Below, one piece after another: positions 42,201 to 48,418 of a DNA stretch of 64,000 nucleotides. The position numbers and the translations under genes are program-made. This stretch comes from Lampris incognitus. Taxonomy: Eukaryota; Chordata; Actinopteri; Lampriformes; Lampridae. The notes beneath the pieces were generated by a model that was not told where the DNA came from, ran no database searches, and saw nothing but the letters and a program-made list of their open reading frames with translations. The DNA is taken from NCBI RefSeq assembly GCF_029633865.1, contig NC_079212.1, forward strand, positions 85,676,172-85,740,171, given 5' to 3'. Positions within the stretch are counted from its first letter, which is position 1. The number at the start of each line of letters is the position of its first letter.

Positions 42201-44748
42201 TACGGAGGACGGCCCAACAGCTGAACATACAGCAACGGACAAGGGAGACTTTTCACCCATTGATCTGAAAGTATTAGCTCTCAGCAGGCTTAACAATGTC
42301 AAATAAACTGCTTCTATTGCCCATGTACCATCATTGTGTACATGCCCTCACATTTCATAAGCCCAGCCCTGACAGAGACAACTAAACTGAGACTCGGGCC
42401 AACGAGGGAGGGGTGTTGAGCACACCTTTAACAGTGTGTTCCCCTTATCTGTGATTCCTTCAAAAATATGCCCAAAACAACTTCATTTTGCTGGTGGCTG
42501 GAACAGAACCCATGTGGCGTTTTCAGTACTTGTATTTAAGGTGCAAAATGTACTAAAAGCAAGATGTTTGCAGCATTTGCATGGGCCAATGACAAATAAG
42601 GTTTTCAAAGTGGGGTAAAAAAAAATTAGCTTGTACAATTTTAAATACATTTCTTTGTTCCTGAGAATCAGCCCAATACAATTATTGTTTATTTTTCAAG
42701 TTATAACTTGTGATGACTTGTATTTCTGACAGCATTTCTGGCATTTTCACCCCAAAACTGTTAGGTGGTGCAACCACGGACAAACTGCCAATAACAAACT
42801 CAAAACAAATATCCATCCATCCATTATCTGAACCGCTTGTCCTGTTCTTAGGGTCGCAGGAGCCTATCCTCAGCAGTCATTGCGCAGCAGGCGGGGAGAC
42901 ACCCTGGACAGGCTGCCAGGGCATCACACAGGGCCCACACACACATTCATACCTAGGGACAATTTAGTACGGCTGCTTCACCTGCCCTACATGTCTTTGG
43001 ACTGTGGGAGGAAATTGGAGCCCCCACAGGAAACCCACGCAGACACGGGGAGAACATGCTAACTCCACACAGAGGACGACCCCCCCAGGCTGGACTCCCC
43101 CGGGGCTCGAACCCAGGATCTTCTTGCTGTGAGGCGCCCGCGCTACCCACTGCGCCACCGTGCCGCCCCAAAACAAATGTTCCATAGCTAATTTATGAAC
43201 ATGAGCTGCAAATCTGTTTTCCTGACATAATGGAAAGGTAAATTAAATTGAAATGGACTTAAAAGCCTCTTTAAAAGGATGCACACTAAATAGAAAACAA
43301 TATAAAAGGAGTGGTTTACAAATGACTCAAACCGTCAGTCGGGCAGGGCTGAAAAGACAAATCTACAGTGAATGAATCAAGTATATTATGAGGTTCTCTT
43401 CAAACTGTGGTTGTTGTTTTATTTTCATCATCATCTGTTCCGCTCATGGTAACGCACATTCATGAGCAAACACAACCCAATTCACACACCCCATGACTGA
43501 AAAGGAGCAGGGAGAAGAGACTCTTGTTCTGCCTGCCCCTCACTCACACACAAATACACAACAGACGAGATGGTCTGTCAGTCAGTTACTCAGCAACTGA
43601 TCCTGACAGCATCATGAGAAATGGAAAACAACCAACAAGCCACACACACTAATTCACCACCAACTGAAAACCTGGCGACTCTGCACCGTCTACTTGTTCT
43701 CCCCTGATACGTGTTGTGAAGTGAGAGGTGTTCATACAAGCCGTTAGATCAGTGTTTCTCAACCCAGTCCTCAAGGAACCCCTATCCTGGAGATTTTCAT
43801 TGTAACCCTGCATAGGTAGCCCTGCTTGTACTTACTCGACCAATCATCTCGCAGCACTTAATTATGCAAGGTGTGCAACGTCTGACAAAATTCACTGCTG
43901 ATTGGTTGAATAACTACAAACAGGTATCTATTCAGGGTTGCAAAGAAAATATGCAGGATAGGGGTTCCTTGAGGACTGGGTTGAGAAACACTGCGTTAGA
44001 TCCTTCTCTAAAGAGCCCCCCCCCTCTCTCTCATCACCCAGTGGGGCGACGGGGCTTCATACAAGCTGTTAGATCCTTCTCTAAAGAGTCCCCCCCCCCT
44101 CATCACCCAGTGGGGCGACGGGGCCCTGAGATCAACCCTGGTCTGGTATCAAGGCACACTCAAGAGGGAGTGTACTACGCCATTTTTTCACATCTTGAAG
44201 GTGAACTGAGGATATGAGGGGGGTGGGGCGAGGATATGAAGGGGGTGGGGTGAGGATATGAGGGGGGTGGGGTGGGGGTATGAGGGGAGGGGGGTGGGGT
44301 GAGGGTATGAGGGGGGGGGTAAGCGTGTGCGTGTGTGGGCAGAGTCGTAGAGACCCCCGTAGGTGGCACGTTCACGCCTTACCCGCGCAGAGCCGTCCCG
44401 TTTGCCTCTCGCCACTTTGCCGGACGTGGACGCGGAGTCCTGCTCGTGGTCCAGCAGCTCCACGGCTGATCTCCAGCGCTCCTCCTTGGCCTCCCGGGCG
44501 TGTTTCCAGCCCGTGTACACCATCATCCCGAACGCCAGCAGGCTGGTGCTGACCCGGTAGTAACCGGCCAGGTAGACGGGCAACAAAGCCCCCAGACACT
44601 TCCCGAAGGTCCACAGCACCGCCACGGCGTTGACACCCTTCCACCCCCGGCCCGCCGCGGCCTCGGCGCCCGGTGCCGTCGTCTCATTCCGGGCCGAAGG
44701 CTCCGCGGCTTTGCCGTCAGCCGACCCGGACTCACCGCCGCCTGGCAT
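10623..44748 (-). CDS. esyt1: Extended synaptotagmin-1 with nine C2 domains (52 coding exons)
   Basis: E-Syt1 is an ER-anchored tether that moves lipids at ER-plasma membrane contacts. It has an N-terminal membrane hairpin, an SMP lipid-transfer domain and calcium-sensing C2 domains. I placed 52 coding exons (detailed in the module entries) from ATG 44748 to TAG 10623-10625. All introns have GT/AG ends, the phases match at every junction and the total is 5,487 nt, predicting 1,828 residues. The human protein, as I recall it, is about 1,104 residues with five C2 domains. Order here by residue: hairpin 1-122, SMP 123-319, C2A 320-452, C2B 453-587, linker, C2C1 626-759, C2D1 760-893, linker, C2C2 984-1116, C2D2 1117-1250, linker, C2C3 1410-1543, C2D3 1544-1677, C2E and tail 1678-1828. 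The extra length is two added C2C-C2D units plus linkers. Upstream zc3h10 on the same strand matches the human neighbourhood. Identity is very firm; single exon edges could be off by a few bases. Confidence 0.93.
10943..11172. mobile_element. Two V-SINE 3' fragments head to head (foldback)
   Basis: 10943-11035 is the SINE 3' block on the minus strand and 11034-11172 the same block on the plus strand. They meet at a CACACACACTGTGTGTGTG centre and form a near-palindrome of about 90-base arms. Confidence 0.7.
11640..12610. repeat. 33-bp minisatellite, left part
   Basis: About 29 tandem units of 33 bp (core TATCCTTCTGTGGTCTTGG, then TCTACATCGTGCTT). The unit length is a multiple of three and stop-free, so all plus frames and one minus frame appear as long ORFs; these are artefacts. 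The array lies in esyt1 intron 50. It continues at 12833-13025 after a hAT MITE. Confidence 0.95.
12611..12824. mobile_element. hAT-type MITE inserted in the 33-bp minisatellite
   Basis: 214 bp, palindromic, with ends CAGTGTTTCTCAAACC and GGTTTGAGAAACGCTG. It is flanked by a perfect 8-bp duplication CTCTATCC (12603-12610 and 12825-12832), which is itself minisatellite sequence. Long inverted arms (AGATCTCTCCCTGCTCC and its complement) are present, and there is no coding capacity. Confidence 0.9.
12833..13025. repeat. 33-bp minisatellite, right part
   Basis: Six further units of the same 33-bp repeat as at 11640-12610. Here the GTGCTC variant dominates over GTGCTT. Confidence 0.93.
13508..13870 (-). 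mobile_element. V-SINE, near full length
   Basis: On the minus strand it runs from a tRNA-like head (GGCGACACGGTGGCGCAGTG, B-box-like GGTTCAAGCC) through CAAACTCCACACAGAGGA (complement), a CA/GT run and the GACTGCTGAGATAACCTCC block. It lies in esyt1 intron 49. Confidence 0.88.
14886..14975. repeat. (CA)n and (GATA)n microsatellites
   Basis: About 13 CA units followed by TAGATAGATAGC and GATAGATA repeats, in esyt1 intron 47. Confidence 0.9.
15008..19670 (-). CDS. esyt1: esyt1 exons 44-47: C2D copy 3
   Basis: Exons 19575-19670, 19081-19152, 18905-18991 and 15008-15154 (96, 72, 87 and 147 nt), residues 1544-1677. Peptides: QNKAVPSAALLFVHVDRAHS, LKKSGKEPKAGVELVLG, STWPQWSESFYFTVLDP and LSSGWDQPMGSLVVPF. 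Calcium aspartates are absent. The 3.7-kb intron before the last exon contains a 2-kb 21-bp minisatellite and a SINE. Confidence 0.92.
16040..18085. repeat. 21-bp minisatellite, about 95 copies
   Basis: Core TACATCCAGCTATATGCCTCC with many variants (TGCATCCAG, TGTGTCC, CCCCC). The seven-codon period leaves long plus- and minus-strand ORFs that I regard as spurious. It occupies most of the intron before esyt1 exon 47. Confidence 0.96.
18350..18766 (-). mobile_element. tRNA-headed SINE, family B
   Basis: The minus-strand head is GGCGTCCGGGTAGCATGGC with a degenerate B-box region. The conserved body contains AGAAGCGGCTGGTGACTCC and CACATGTATGGGAGGAG, and the 3' end is GGGGAGAAAAAACC. Related copies are at 20244-20679, 21622-22041 and 32672-33126. 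Confidence 0.8.
19266..19556. repeat. 35-bp minisatellite, about 8 copies
   Basis: Unit GAATGTGGTGACCTCAGAAC followed by AAACTGCAGTCGGGT. It ends only about 20 bases from the esyt1 exon 44 donor site, inside the intron. Confidence 0.93.
19901..22773 (-). CDS. esyt1: esyt1 exons 40-43: C2C copy 3
   Basis: Exons 22597-22773, 22418-22503, 20138-20186 and 19901-19990 (177, 86, 49 and 90 nt), residues 1410-1543. It reads GVLRIHLLEAQSLIAKDN, GKSDPYVKISIGE and FEAYDKDLDSDDFLG, and all loop aspartates are kept. The acceptor of the first exon (CCATAAG) has a weak pyrimidine tract. The intron after exon 41 holds an RTE fragment and two tRNA-SINEs. Confidence 0.91.
20244..20679 (-). mobile_element. tRNA-headed SINE, family B
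   Basis: Full-length copy in reverse orientation. The head is at 20679, with GGTATGGCAGTCTATTCCGT and an anticodon-arm-like TTACCAACACGGGGATCGCC. The 3' tail is a C-run on the plus strand. Confidence 0.82.
21058..21135 (+). mobile_element. V-SINE 3' fragment
   Basis: Only the GACTGCTGGGATAGGCTCC to CAGGATCAAGCGG block and the end of the 3' tail remain. Confidence 0.65.
21622..22041 (-). mobile_element. tRNA-headed SINE, family B
   Basis: Reverse copy with the same body as the copies at 18350 and 20244. The head region ends at GGCGTCCAGGTAGCGTAGTG (22041 downward). Confidence 0.8.
22118..22318 (-). mobile_element. RTE LINE 3' end fragment
   Basis: On the minus strand it encodes GKRGRPKRRF-like and MDVVRDDMQVAAVTEEDAED residues, then GCGCCCCCTAACGAGAGCAG and a (TAG)n tail. 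It is clearly the same family as 8371-9365. It sits in the intron after esyt1 exon 41. Confidence 0.88.
22890..23916 (-). CDS. esyt1: esyt1 exons 36-39: linker between units 2 and 3
   Basis: Exons 23780-23916 (137 nt), 23563-23686 (124), 23378-23448 (71) and 22890-23034 (145), residues 1251-1409. The stretch is acidic and polar (VEELTEVEEPKEQS) and ends TPSHGFGSE. The phase pattern 0-2, 2-0 occurs twice in a row, as if the two-exon linker between units 1 and 2 had itself been doubled. Sequence conservation is low, so these exons rest on frame and splice sites. Confidence 0.75.
23983..24012. repeat. (GT)n microsatellite
   Basis: About 14 GT units within an esyt1 intron (between exons 35 and 36). 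Confidence 0.9.
24638..24692. repeat. (GT)n plus G12 next to esyt1 exon 35 donor
   Basis: About 20 GT units and 12 G on the plus strand. Read on the transcript (minus) strand this is a C-tract and (CA)n starting about nine bases after the exon 35 donor. Confidence 0.9.
24701..26945 (-). CDS. esyt1: esyt1 exons 32-35: C2D copy 2
   Basis: Exons 26850-26945, 25276-25347, 24979-25065 and 24701-24847 (96, 72, 87 and 147 nt), residues 1117-1250. Peptides: QNKAVPSAALLFVCIERAHS, LKKSGKEPKAGAELVLG, TSPQWDEVFYFLVVDP, LSSGWEQPVGSLVLPV. Calcium aspartates are absent. The donor of the last exon runs straight into a C-tract and (CA)n. Confidence 0.92.
25614..26590 (-). mobile_element. RTE/Rex-like LINE 3' part (family D)
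   Basis: The minus strand encodes KEFKYLRVLFTSEGRMEWEI, YGHELWVVTERVRSWIQAAE, RGRPRTCWRDYMSNLAREHL and a (TGAA)n tail at 25614-25636. There are several frame breaks. Related copies are at 34203, 38757 and 58110. The clade name is uncertain. Confidence 0.78.
27109..28763 (-). CDS. esyt1: esyt1 exons 28-31: C2C copy 2
   Basis: Exons 28587-28763, 28356-28438, 27298-27346 and 27109-27198 (177, 83, 49 and 90 nt), residues 984-1116. It reads GVLRIHLLEAQSLIAKDN, GKSDPYIKINVGG, then EVYDKDLDKDDFLG, with all loop aspartates present. The first half of the first exon is almost base-for-base identical to the C2C copy 3 exon at 22597-22773. Confidence 0.92.
27470..27570. repeat. About 34-bp tandem repeat, three copies
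   Basis: Unit CTGGTCCAGTTGGTAGCTAG followed by CTGAGGAAAAG, inside an esyt1 intron. CAGCTGGACCAG-type words continue to about 27740. Confidence 0.8.
27945..28035. repeat. Short ATAAGGTGTTAT tandem repeats
   Basis: Four imperfect units of ATAAGGTGTTATGTATTTGC in an esyt1 intron. Confidence 0.7.
29217..29580 (-). mobile_element. V-SINE, near full length
   Basis: It runs from a CCATCCATTATCC tail (plus view) to the head near 29580. The body contains CACCTGACCTACATGTCTTT and GGTTGGACTACCCCGGGGCT. It lies between esyt1 exons 27 and 28. Confidence 0.88.
29834..30666 (-). CDS. esyt1: esyt1 exons 26-27: linker between units 1 and 2
   Basis: Exons 30578-30666 (89 nt, phase 0 to 2) and 29834-30014 (181 nt, phase 2 to 0), residues 894-983. 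The first is Pro-rich (PPSAPQPSTAQPK). The second is acidic (QEEEEEAPSSP) and ends TSPDHTFGSE. These are less conserved but keep the frame and have good splice sites. Confidence 0.8.
30086..30523 (-). mobile_element. V-SINE with expanded (CA)n
   Basis: Same family and orientation as 29217-29580. Its internal CA run (about 30211-30292) is expanded to about 40 units. It lies between esyt1 exons 26 and 27. Confidence 0.88.
30929..32084 (-). CDS. esyt1: esyt1 exons 22-25: C2D copy 1
   Basis: Exons 31989-32084, 31397-31468, 31189-31275 and 30929-31075 (96, 72, 87 and 147 nt), residues 760-893. Peptides: NKAVPSAGLLFVFIEQADGL, LKKSGKEPKVGAELIIG, SSPQWNEAFHFLVHDP and PQLVLDQWLHLDGASPES. Calcium-binding aspartates are absent. 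The last exon is followed by a CA-repeat immediately after its donor site. Confidence 0.92.
31568..31934 (-). mobile_element. tRNA-headed SINE, family C, with target duplication
   Basis: The minus-strand head is TGGTGTAGCGGTCTAAGCAT with B-box-like GGTTCGCGCC. The 3' end is CAATTTGGGAGAAAAAAGGG-like, plus A/T tail. It is flanked by a perfect 14-bp duplication TTATATCTTATTCT (31554-31567 and 31935-31948). Confidence 0.88.
32164..33775 (-). CDS. esyt1: esyt1 exons 18-21: C2C copy 1
   Basis: Exons 33599-33775, 33397-33482, 33248-33296 and 32164-32253 (177, 86, 49 and 90 nt), residues 626-759. The first reads GLLRIQLLAGQDLVPKDN then GKSDPYVKINIGG. The second has VEVFDKDMDMKDDFMG. Loop aspartates are present, but loop 3 is one residue longer than in the other C2C copies. 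The fourth exon contains SGRVHLVLEWVPT. This is the most divergent of the three C2C copies. Confidence 0.92.
32672..33126 (+). mobile_element. tRNA-headed SINE, family B, complete with target duplication
   Basis: Head TGTCTGGGTGGTGTGGTGGT, B-box GGTTCGAATCCCC, and body TGGTGACTCCACACGTATCG. The 3' end is GAGAAAAAGGGG, a C-run and an A-rich tail. Flanks are AAAACAGCAGTCCA at 32658-32671 and 33127-33140. It lies in an esyt1 intron. Confidence 0.88.
33866..33979 (-). CDS. esyt1: esyt1 exon 17: linker between C2B and the first C2C
   Basis: 114 nt, phase 0 to 0, residues 588-625. It is a polar, low-conservation linker ending TSPHPSFATE. The same kind of ending (a Phe-Gly/Ala-x-Glu just before the C2C exon) is seen at the ends of the later linkers. 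Confidence 0.8.
34203..35567 (-). mobile_element. RTE/Rex-like LINE (family D), longest copy
   Basis: The minus strand encodes a reverse transcriptase palm (VYMCFVDLEKAYDHVPQ, GCPLSPILFVIFMDR, FTDDVVLLASSE; Thr replaces the usual Ala of FADD). It continues with the C-terminal region shared with 25614-26590 (YGHELWVVTERVRSQIQAAE). Frame shifts occur near 34790-34830 and near 35350. It lies in the 2.4-kb intron between esyt1 exons 16 and 17. Confidence 0.82.
35570..36225 (+). mobile_element. LINE-like 3' UTR with internal tandem repeat and TGATTC tail
   Basis: It ends in AATAAAGTCTTTCTGATTTC with repeated TGATTTC/TGATTC units, typical of a fish LINE tail. Inside, a block containing CTGCTGCATCCTGTGGGCCC and GAGGAAACACCGAGGGCGGT occurs twice, about 167 bp apart (from 35683 and 35850). 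No coding motif was recognised, so the family is unknown. Confidence 0.5.
36338..37616 (-). CDS. esyt1: esyt1 exons 13-16: C2B domain
   Basis: Exons 37521-37616, 36826-36897, 36642-36728 and 36338-36487 (96, 72, 87 and 150 nt), residues 453-587. Peptides AILVVYLDKAEALP, KKGNKEPSPMVQLSVQD, INPGWEDAFTFFIRDP and SMDQWFQLDNSGPASRIYI are typical of E-Syt1 C2B. The loop aspartates needed for calcium are missing, as in the mammalian domain. The exon pattern (96-72-87-~150) recurs in each C2D copy. Confidence 0.92.
36949..36971. repeat. (CA)n microsatellite
   Basis: Eleven CA units between esyt1 exons 13 and 14. Confidence 0.85.
37749..38710 (-). CDS. esyt1: esyt1 exons 9-12: C2A domain
   Basis: Exons 38534-38710, 38203-38285, 37936-37984 and 37749-37838 (177, 83, 49 and 90 nt), residues 320-452. 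The first exon starts GVVRIHLLEADNLAAKDN and contains SDPYAILRVG. The second has EVEVYDKDPDQDDFLG. The Asp pairs of calcium loops 1 and 3 are all present, so this copy should bind calcium. The fourth exon carries the SGRVHLRLEWL strand shared by all C-type units. Its 177-83-49-90 exon pattern is the template for the later C2C copies. Confidence 0.93.
38757..39110 (-). mobile_element. RTE/Rex-like LINE 3' fragment (family D)
   Basis: The minus strand encodes MPPGHLA, RPRSRPRTRWRDYMSNLAWE and RLGIPQEELEGIAGERD, with a (TGAA)n tail at 38757-38772. It lies between esyt1 exons 8 and 9. Confidence 0.82.
39595..41922 (-). CDS. esyt1: esyt1 exons 2-8: SMP lipid-transfer domain
   Basis: Exons (high to low): 41881-41922, 40710-40844, 40526-40599, 40362-40434, 40114-40203, 39861-39916, 39595-39715, giving residues 123-319. 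Diagnostic peptides are VNIPDMEKVEWLNK, VWPFVGQYLEKLLVE, FCKAGVKGIQ, RVILEPLIGD, LDINWTGLTNLLDIPG and MIMDAIAAFLVLPNR. These match the tubular SMP domain that binds glycerolipids between ER and plasma membrane. For exon 3 the acceptor at 40845 was preferred over the one at 40833 because it restores the four residues VLLQ expected before VWPF. Confidence 0.93.
42811..43168 (-). mobile_element. V-SINE, near full length
   Basis: From CCATCCATCCATTATC at the plus-strand left end to the head GGCGGCACGGTGGCGCAGTG at 43168. It lies in esyt1 intron 1. Confidence 0.88.
43728..44125. repeat. Tandem duplication of about 70 bp interrupted by a MITE
   Basis: The block TTCATACAAGC, GTTAGATCCTTCTCTAAAGAG, C-run, TCATCACCCAGTGGGGCGAC occurs twice at 43994-44125. 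Its left end also occurs at 43731-43749 before the MITE. A hAT MITE inserted at the GTTAGAT position of the first unit. Confidence 0.75.
43750..43993. mobile_element. hAT-type MITE, 244 bp, complete
   Basis: Terminal inverted repeats CAGTGTTTCTCAACCCAGTC and its complement. It is flanked by a perfect 8-bp duplication CGTTAGAT (43742-43749 and 43994-44001). The same family, in reverse orientation, is at 60244-60487. Confidence 0.92.
44210..44330. repeat. G-rich minisatellite just downstream of esyt1 exon 1
   Basis: Imperfect units of GAGGGGGGTGGGGTGAGGATAT on the plus strand. It begins about 50 bases into intron 1 of esyt1, so the transcript is C-rich and the template strand G-rich. Confidence 0.85.
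44383..44748 (-). CDS. esyt1: esyt1 exon 1: N-terminus and ER membrane hairpin
   Basis: This encodes residues 1-122. The ATG at 44748 has A at -3 and begins MPGGGESG; the frame also stays open six codons upstream without another ATG. A Gly/Ala/Glu-rich start is followed by a hydrophobic pair (AVAVLWTFGKCLGALLPVYL and VSTSLLAFGMMVYTGW) that fits the ER hairpin. The charged segment KHAREAKEERWRSAVELLD matches the E-Syt family juxtamembrane helix. The exon ends at donor CGG|GTAAGG in phase 0. The DNA is GC- and CpG-rich. Confidence 0.88.
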
Positions 44749-45070
44749 GGTCGACGTCTTCTTCACTCTGGGTCCGGTTCAACGATGAAGCCGCCGCGCG
44801 AGGAAATAAAGCGACTCGCACGTCAACATATACCGACTTTATTCCGCTTGTGTCGTCGGCGCGGCGCTGGGGAATCCGCCCTGGCGTCGGTGATTCTGGC
44901 GCTGTTCTGAGACGAGCCCCTCGGAGGGCAGAAGTTGGTTAACGGTCCTCGGCATACTTTCCCGAGCGGGGACCGTTACTCCTCCCCGCCTGCCGTAGCC
45001 ACGCCCTCTGCGCGCGCCGCATCCTCCGCTCCGTCAGCGCTGCCTGCAGCGTGAAGTCGCCAGTCTGCGC
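44384..45070 (-). promoter_or_regulatory. CpG-rich esyt1 first exon and likely promoter
   Basis: CpG and GC content rise sharply here (GCCGCCGCGCGAGG, GTCGTCGGCGCGGCGCTGGG), covering exon 1 and about 300 bases upstream of the ATG at 44748. No TATA box stands out. This is inferred from base composition only. Confidence 0.55.
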
Positions 45071-45171
45071 CAGTCCGCGTACACCAGCGGCAGCGTCCCA
45101 CTCGGGACTCCTTCAGGACAAATACAGGCAGCCTTCCCTAATATTTATACTTCTTAAAATACTTAGCTTTT

Positions 45172-45540
45172 TACGGGGCGCTCGCCTCACAGCAAGAAGG
45201 TCCTGGGTTCGAGCCCCGGGGTAGTCCAACCTTGGGGGTGGTCCCGGGTCGTCCTCTGTATGGAGTTTGTGCATGTTCTCCCCGTGTCTGCGTGGGTTTC
45301 CTCCGGGGGCTTCGGTTTCCCCCCACAGTCCAGACATGTAGGTCAGGTGACTCGGCCGTACTACATTGTCCCTAGGTATGAATGTGTGTGTGTGTGTGGG
45401 CCCTGTGTGATGGTCTGGCGGCCTGTCCAGGGTGTCTCCCCACCTGCCGTCCAATGACTGCTGGGATAGGCTCCAGCAGTCCCTGTGGCCCTGAGAGCAG
45501 GATGAGCGGTTCAGATAATGGATGGATGGGTGGATGGATG
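45172..45540 (+). mobile_element. V-SINE, slightly 5'-truncated
   Basis: It begins in the tRNA-like head (CGCTCGCCTCACAGCAAGAA, GGTTCGAGCCCCGG) and runs to GGATGGATGGGTGGATGGAT. Confidence 0.88.
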
Positions 45541-46422
45541 GACGGAGAACTGGCTAAAAATCTTACCCGAATAATGAAATAAATCTGTAGTTGCACCACA
45601 TTTTTGCACTATTCATTTTGTATTACTGACCTAACTTATTTGCTAAATCCCACCGCACATATAAGTACTGCATCTTATACCTTGTATATGTACTTGCACA
45701 CTGTAGTACTTTCATTATTGTTTGAAAAGGGGAAAAACAACAGCAGCACACAGAAAGCCCATAGGTGGGGCATCTTATCAAAACAGGGAGCCTCTAGCTC
45801 TTGTTCAACTGGAGAACACTTTCTACTGATCCAGTTTATTTTAGACTTGCAGACAAGAGCATCCTTAGTCTCGAAACCCTACCCGTGAGAACATGTCCTT
45901 GTCAATATTATTCCCCATGCTTGAGGTCTGGCATGTAAGACTTAGCCCATTTTGTGTAAGCAGCGACGAGGACATCGCCGAGGAAGGGAATCCCAAGCTT
46001 GCCACGTTTGCAAAACGTGCCTACATCCAAACAATGCAGGCGATTGGATGTTAAACTGTTTACATGTGCAGTTGTTCACAACATGTTGAAATTGTGGCCG
46101 TTCCAGAATGAATTAATTCACCTAATGTAGCAAAGCACAGACAAGAAAGTGAAAATAAACAGTGTTTATGTACTTTACATAGGACAATTCTAAAGAAAGT
46201 AACATAACATATTTTTTGAGTGGTGTATTTACTCATGCTCAACAAATTGTGCAAAATACCAAATTTACACAAGAGCAACCCACAAAAATATAGCACTAAC
46301 TACCTCCAAAGTGTTAAATCTTCCCGCAGTTACAGCACACCAGCCTTGTGACTAACTGAAAGTCTTTAAACACTATTAACATCCTCCCCACACACTTTCA
46401 GTCCGTTGCTATTTCTGGTGCC
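45541..46422. other. Intergenic DNA between zc3h10 and the esyt1 promoter side
   Basis: AT-rich, with no coding frame or repeat family recognised. The rightmost part may include transcript ends of zc3h10. Confidence 0.4.
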
Positions 46423-46665
46423 TTTATTTGAAGAGGTCCCTTTGGCACATAGACTTTCGTCAAGTTCGTAGGCCAGGAAATATTTATTTGCAATGCTGCC
46501 ACAAAACAAAGAGTGACTTGATGTAAACCTGTTGTTTTACCCAAATGCTGCAAGAAAATGTAGTCCATGGGCCCTTTCTGTAAGGAGGACCCCGTCTCAC
46601 AAACATCAAAAAGACAATGACTGACGTCCTTCTAACTCAAAGGGTGCAGTTTAACAGGAAATCAG
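46423..46665 (-). terminator. zc3h10: zc3h10 3' UTR with two AATAAA signals
   Basis: Downstream of the zc3h10 stop on the minus strand, AATAAA occurs at 46488-46483 and 46428-46423. Either could be the polyadenylation signal. Confidence 0.6.
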
Positions 46666-48418
46666 TTAGTGAGGCAGCGTAGTGATCCTCATGCTCTGAC
46701 TGGCTATAGGGTAGGACACCATGGGACTAGTGGCATGGCTCATGGTGATCCCGGGCAAAGGCTGTGCCATGGACACTGCTACTGGTGCAACAGACACAGC
46801 CACTGGCGCCATAGAAACAGGGGGCGCCATACCCTGGGCAATGGTCTGTGCAAGGGCAGCTGAGAGGGGGGTGATTTCAGGGTTGAGGTGGGGTGGAGGG
46901 GCTGTAGGTGGGGCAGCATTAGTTGGGGGTGCTGTTGGGGCACCTGTGGGTGCTACCAGGTCTTGCTGGGTGACGGGCCGAGGCTGAAGTCCTGCACTGC
47001 TCAGGGTGGTGTGGGTCTGGGCAATGCTATGGTTGTAGGAGCTTACAGTTCCCACAGGGGGTGCCAGACTCTGCTCAGTCGGGGCTGGAGTGGAAGACAG
47101 TGTCATCACCTTGGCCTGGCTCCGGAACTGGGCGTTTTGTTCGAGCAGGACCTCATTGGTTGCAATGAGATTTGAAACCTGAAAGACAGAAAATGTAGAC
47201 TTTTGGAGAAGAAAAAAGTTGAACAGGACCCAAACTGTTTCAGTCACCAACTCATATAAAAGCTTTCCATCCTACCTGCTTCTTCAACTCCTCTACTCTC
47301 TTCCTCAGCAGGGAGTTCTCCTCTTCCAGAAACCTGTACTCTAGAGGACGAGGTGGCAAGGTGGCCTGGATCCCAAGTTCATAATGCCCGCCTCCACTCC
47401 CATCTGTCAGTCGCAGCCCCTCAAGCCGCCGCCTCTTCAGCTGTAGCGCCGTGTGGTCCACAGGAGCCTCCATGGTCCCTGCTTCAAAAAACCCACTCTC
47501 AAATAGCGGGTCATATACCGAACAAGAGCCCCGATCAAAACGCCGCTGTCCCAATGAACCTATGGACAGGCACCCACCTATCCCTCCCCCTCCAACACCC
47601 CCAACTCCTGAGATACCCGATTCTCGGCAACCTCCGAGGCTGGGGCAGCCCATGCCCATTATATTAGTCCCAACCCCAGCCCCCACAAGTCCAGCCATTC
47701 CTCCACAGGTGCCTACCCCACCCCCACCAACACCACCACCAGCATTCACCATCCCACTTGCTCCCGCCCCAATAACACTCCCAACGCCTACCCTGGTAGA
47801 TTCGTACTCATAGTCCTTCTTGACATGGCGAAATTTACACTTGTTACCCCTCTGACATTCCCCCTTCAGGAAATCCCTACAGATAGGGACCTCTCCACGG
47901 CTATGGGGGAGGTCCATGGGGGACAAGCCCAAGCGTGCTGCCACTTTCCCTCTCAGTCTGAGGGGAAGCTCTCCGGTTTTCTTGTAATAGTCCTCATCTT
48001 CTTTAGAGCCATGAACAAATCGACAGTTGGAGCGCATGCACTCCTTATTCTGGTGGTCATGACAGAAGATGAATTCGTTCTTCTGCACCCCCAAGTCTGG
48101 CACCTCGTTAAAGTCTGGGTGCCTGAAACGACAGCGCTTTCCTCTCTTGCACACATTCCGTATGAAGTCTCTGCAGACACCATCCAAAGCCAGTCCAGAA
48201 CCCAGCCCCCCACCTGCGCCGTTCCCACAACTGTTGCCGTTACCGAGAGCCCCTCCTCCCCCCATAACCCCAGAGCATGAGACACTGCCCCCACCTCCTG
48301 ACCCCACTCTGCCCTCTCCCGGGCCCCCGCCTAAACCAGACCCAGGTCCACCTTCCTCACCCAGGCTGCCCCCGCTCCCACAACCACCTGACAGGTAGGA
48401 ACTATCCCGGTCAGGCAT
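46666..48418 (-). CDS. zc3h10: Zinc finger CCCH domain-containing protein 10
   Basis: Two coding exons, 47276-48418 (381 codons) and 46666-47178, joined in phase 0 across a 97-base intron; 551 residues predicted. The ATG at 48418 starts MPDRDSSY, matching the family N-terminus; the frame upstream contains only an 11-residue unsupported extension. A Gly-rich stretch is followed by three CCCH fingers: CRDFIRNVCKRGKRCRFRH, FCHDHQNKECMRSNCRFVH and CRDFLKGECQRGNKCKFRH. Then come a Gly-rich insert, a coiled-coil/leucine heptad region (LLRKRVEELKKQV, NEVLLEQNAQFR) and an Ala/Pro/Met-rich tail ending SQSMRITTLPH. It is an RNA-binding protein linked in mammals to mRNA and miRNA regulation. It lies upstream of esyt1 on the same strand, as I recall for human chromosome 12. 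It is longer than the ~434-residue human protein mainly through Gly-rich inserts. Confidence 0.96.

Noticed and set aside
44749-44766. Upstream GTG as start of esyt1
   Set aside because: The ATG at 44748 has a good context and fits the family. The GTG extension adds six unsupported residues.
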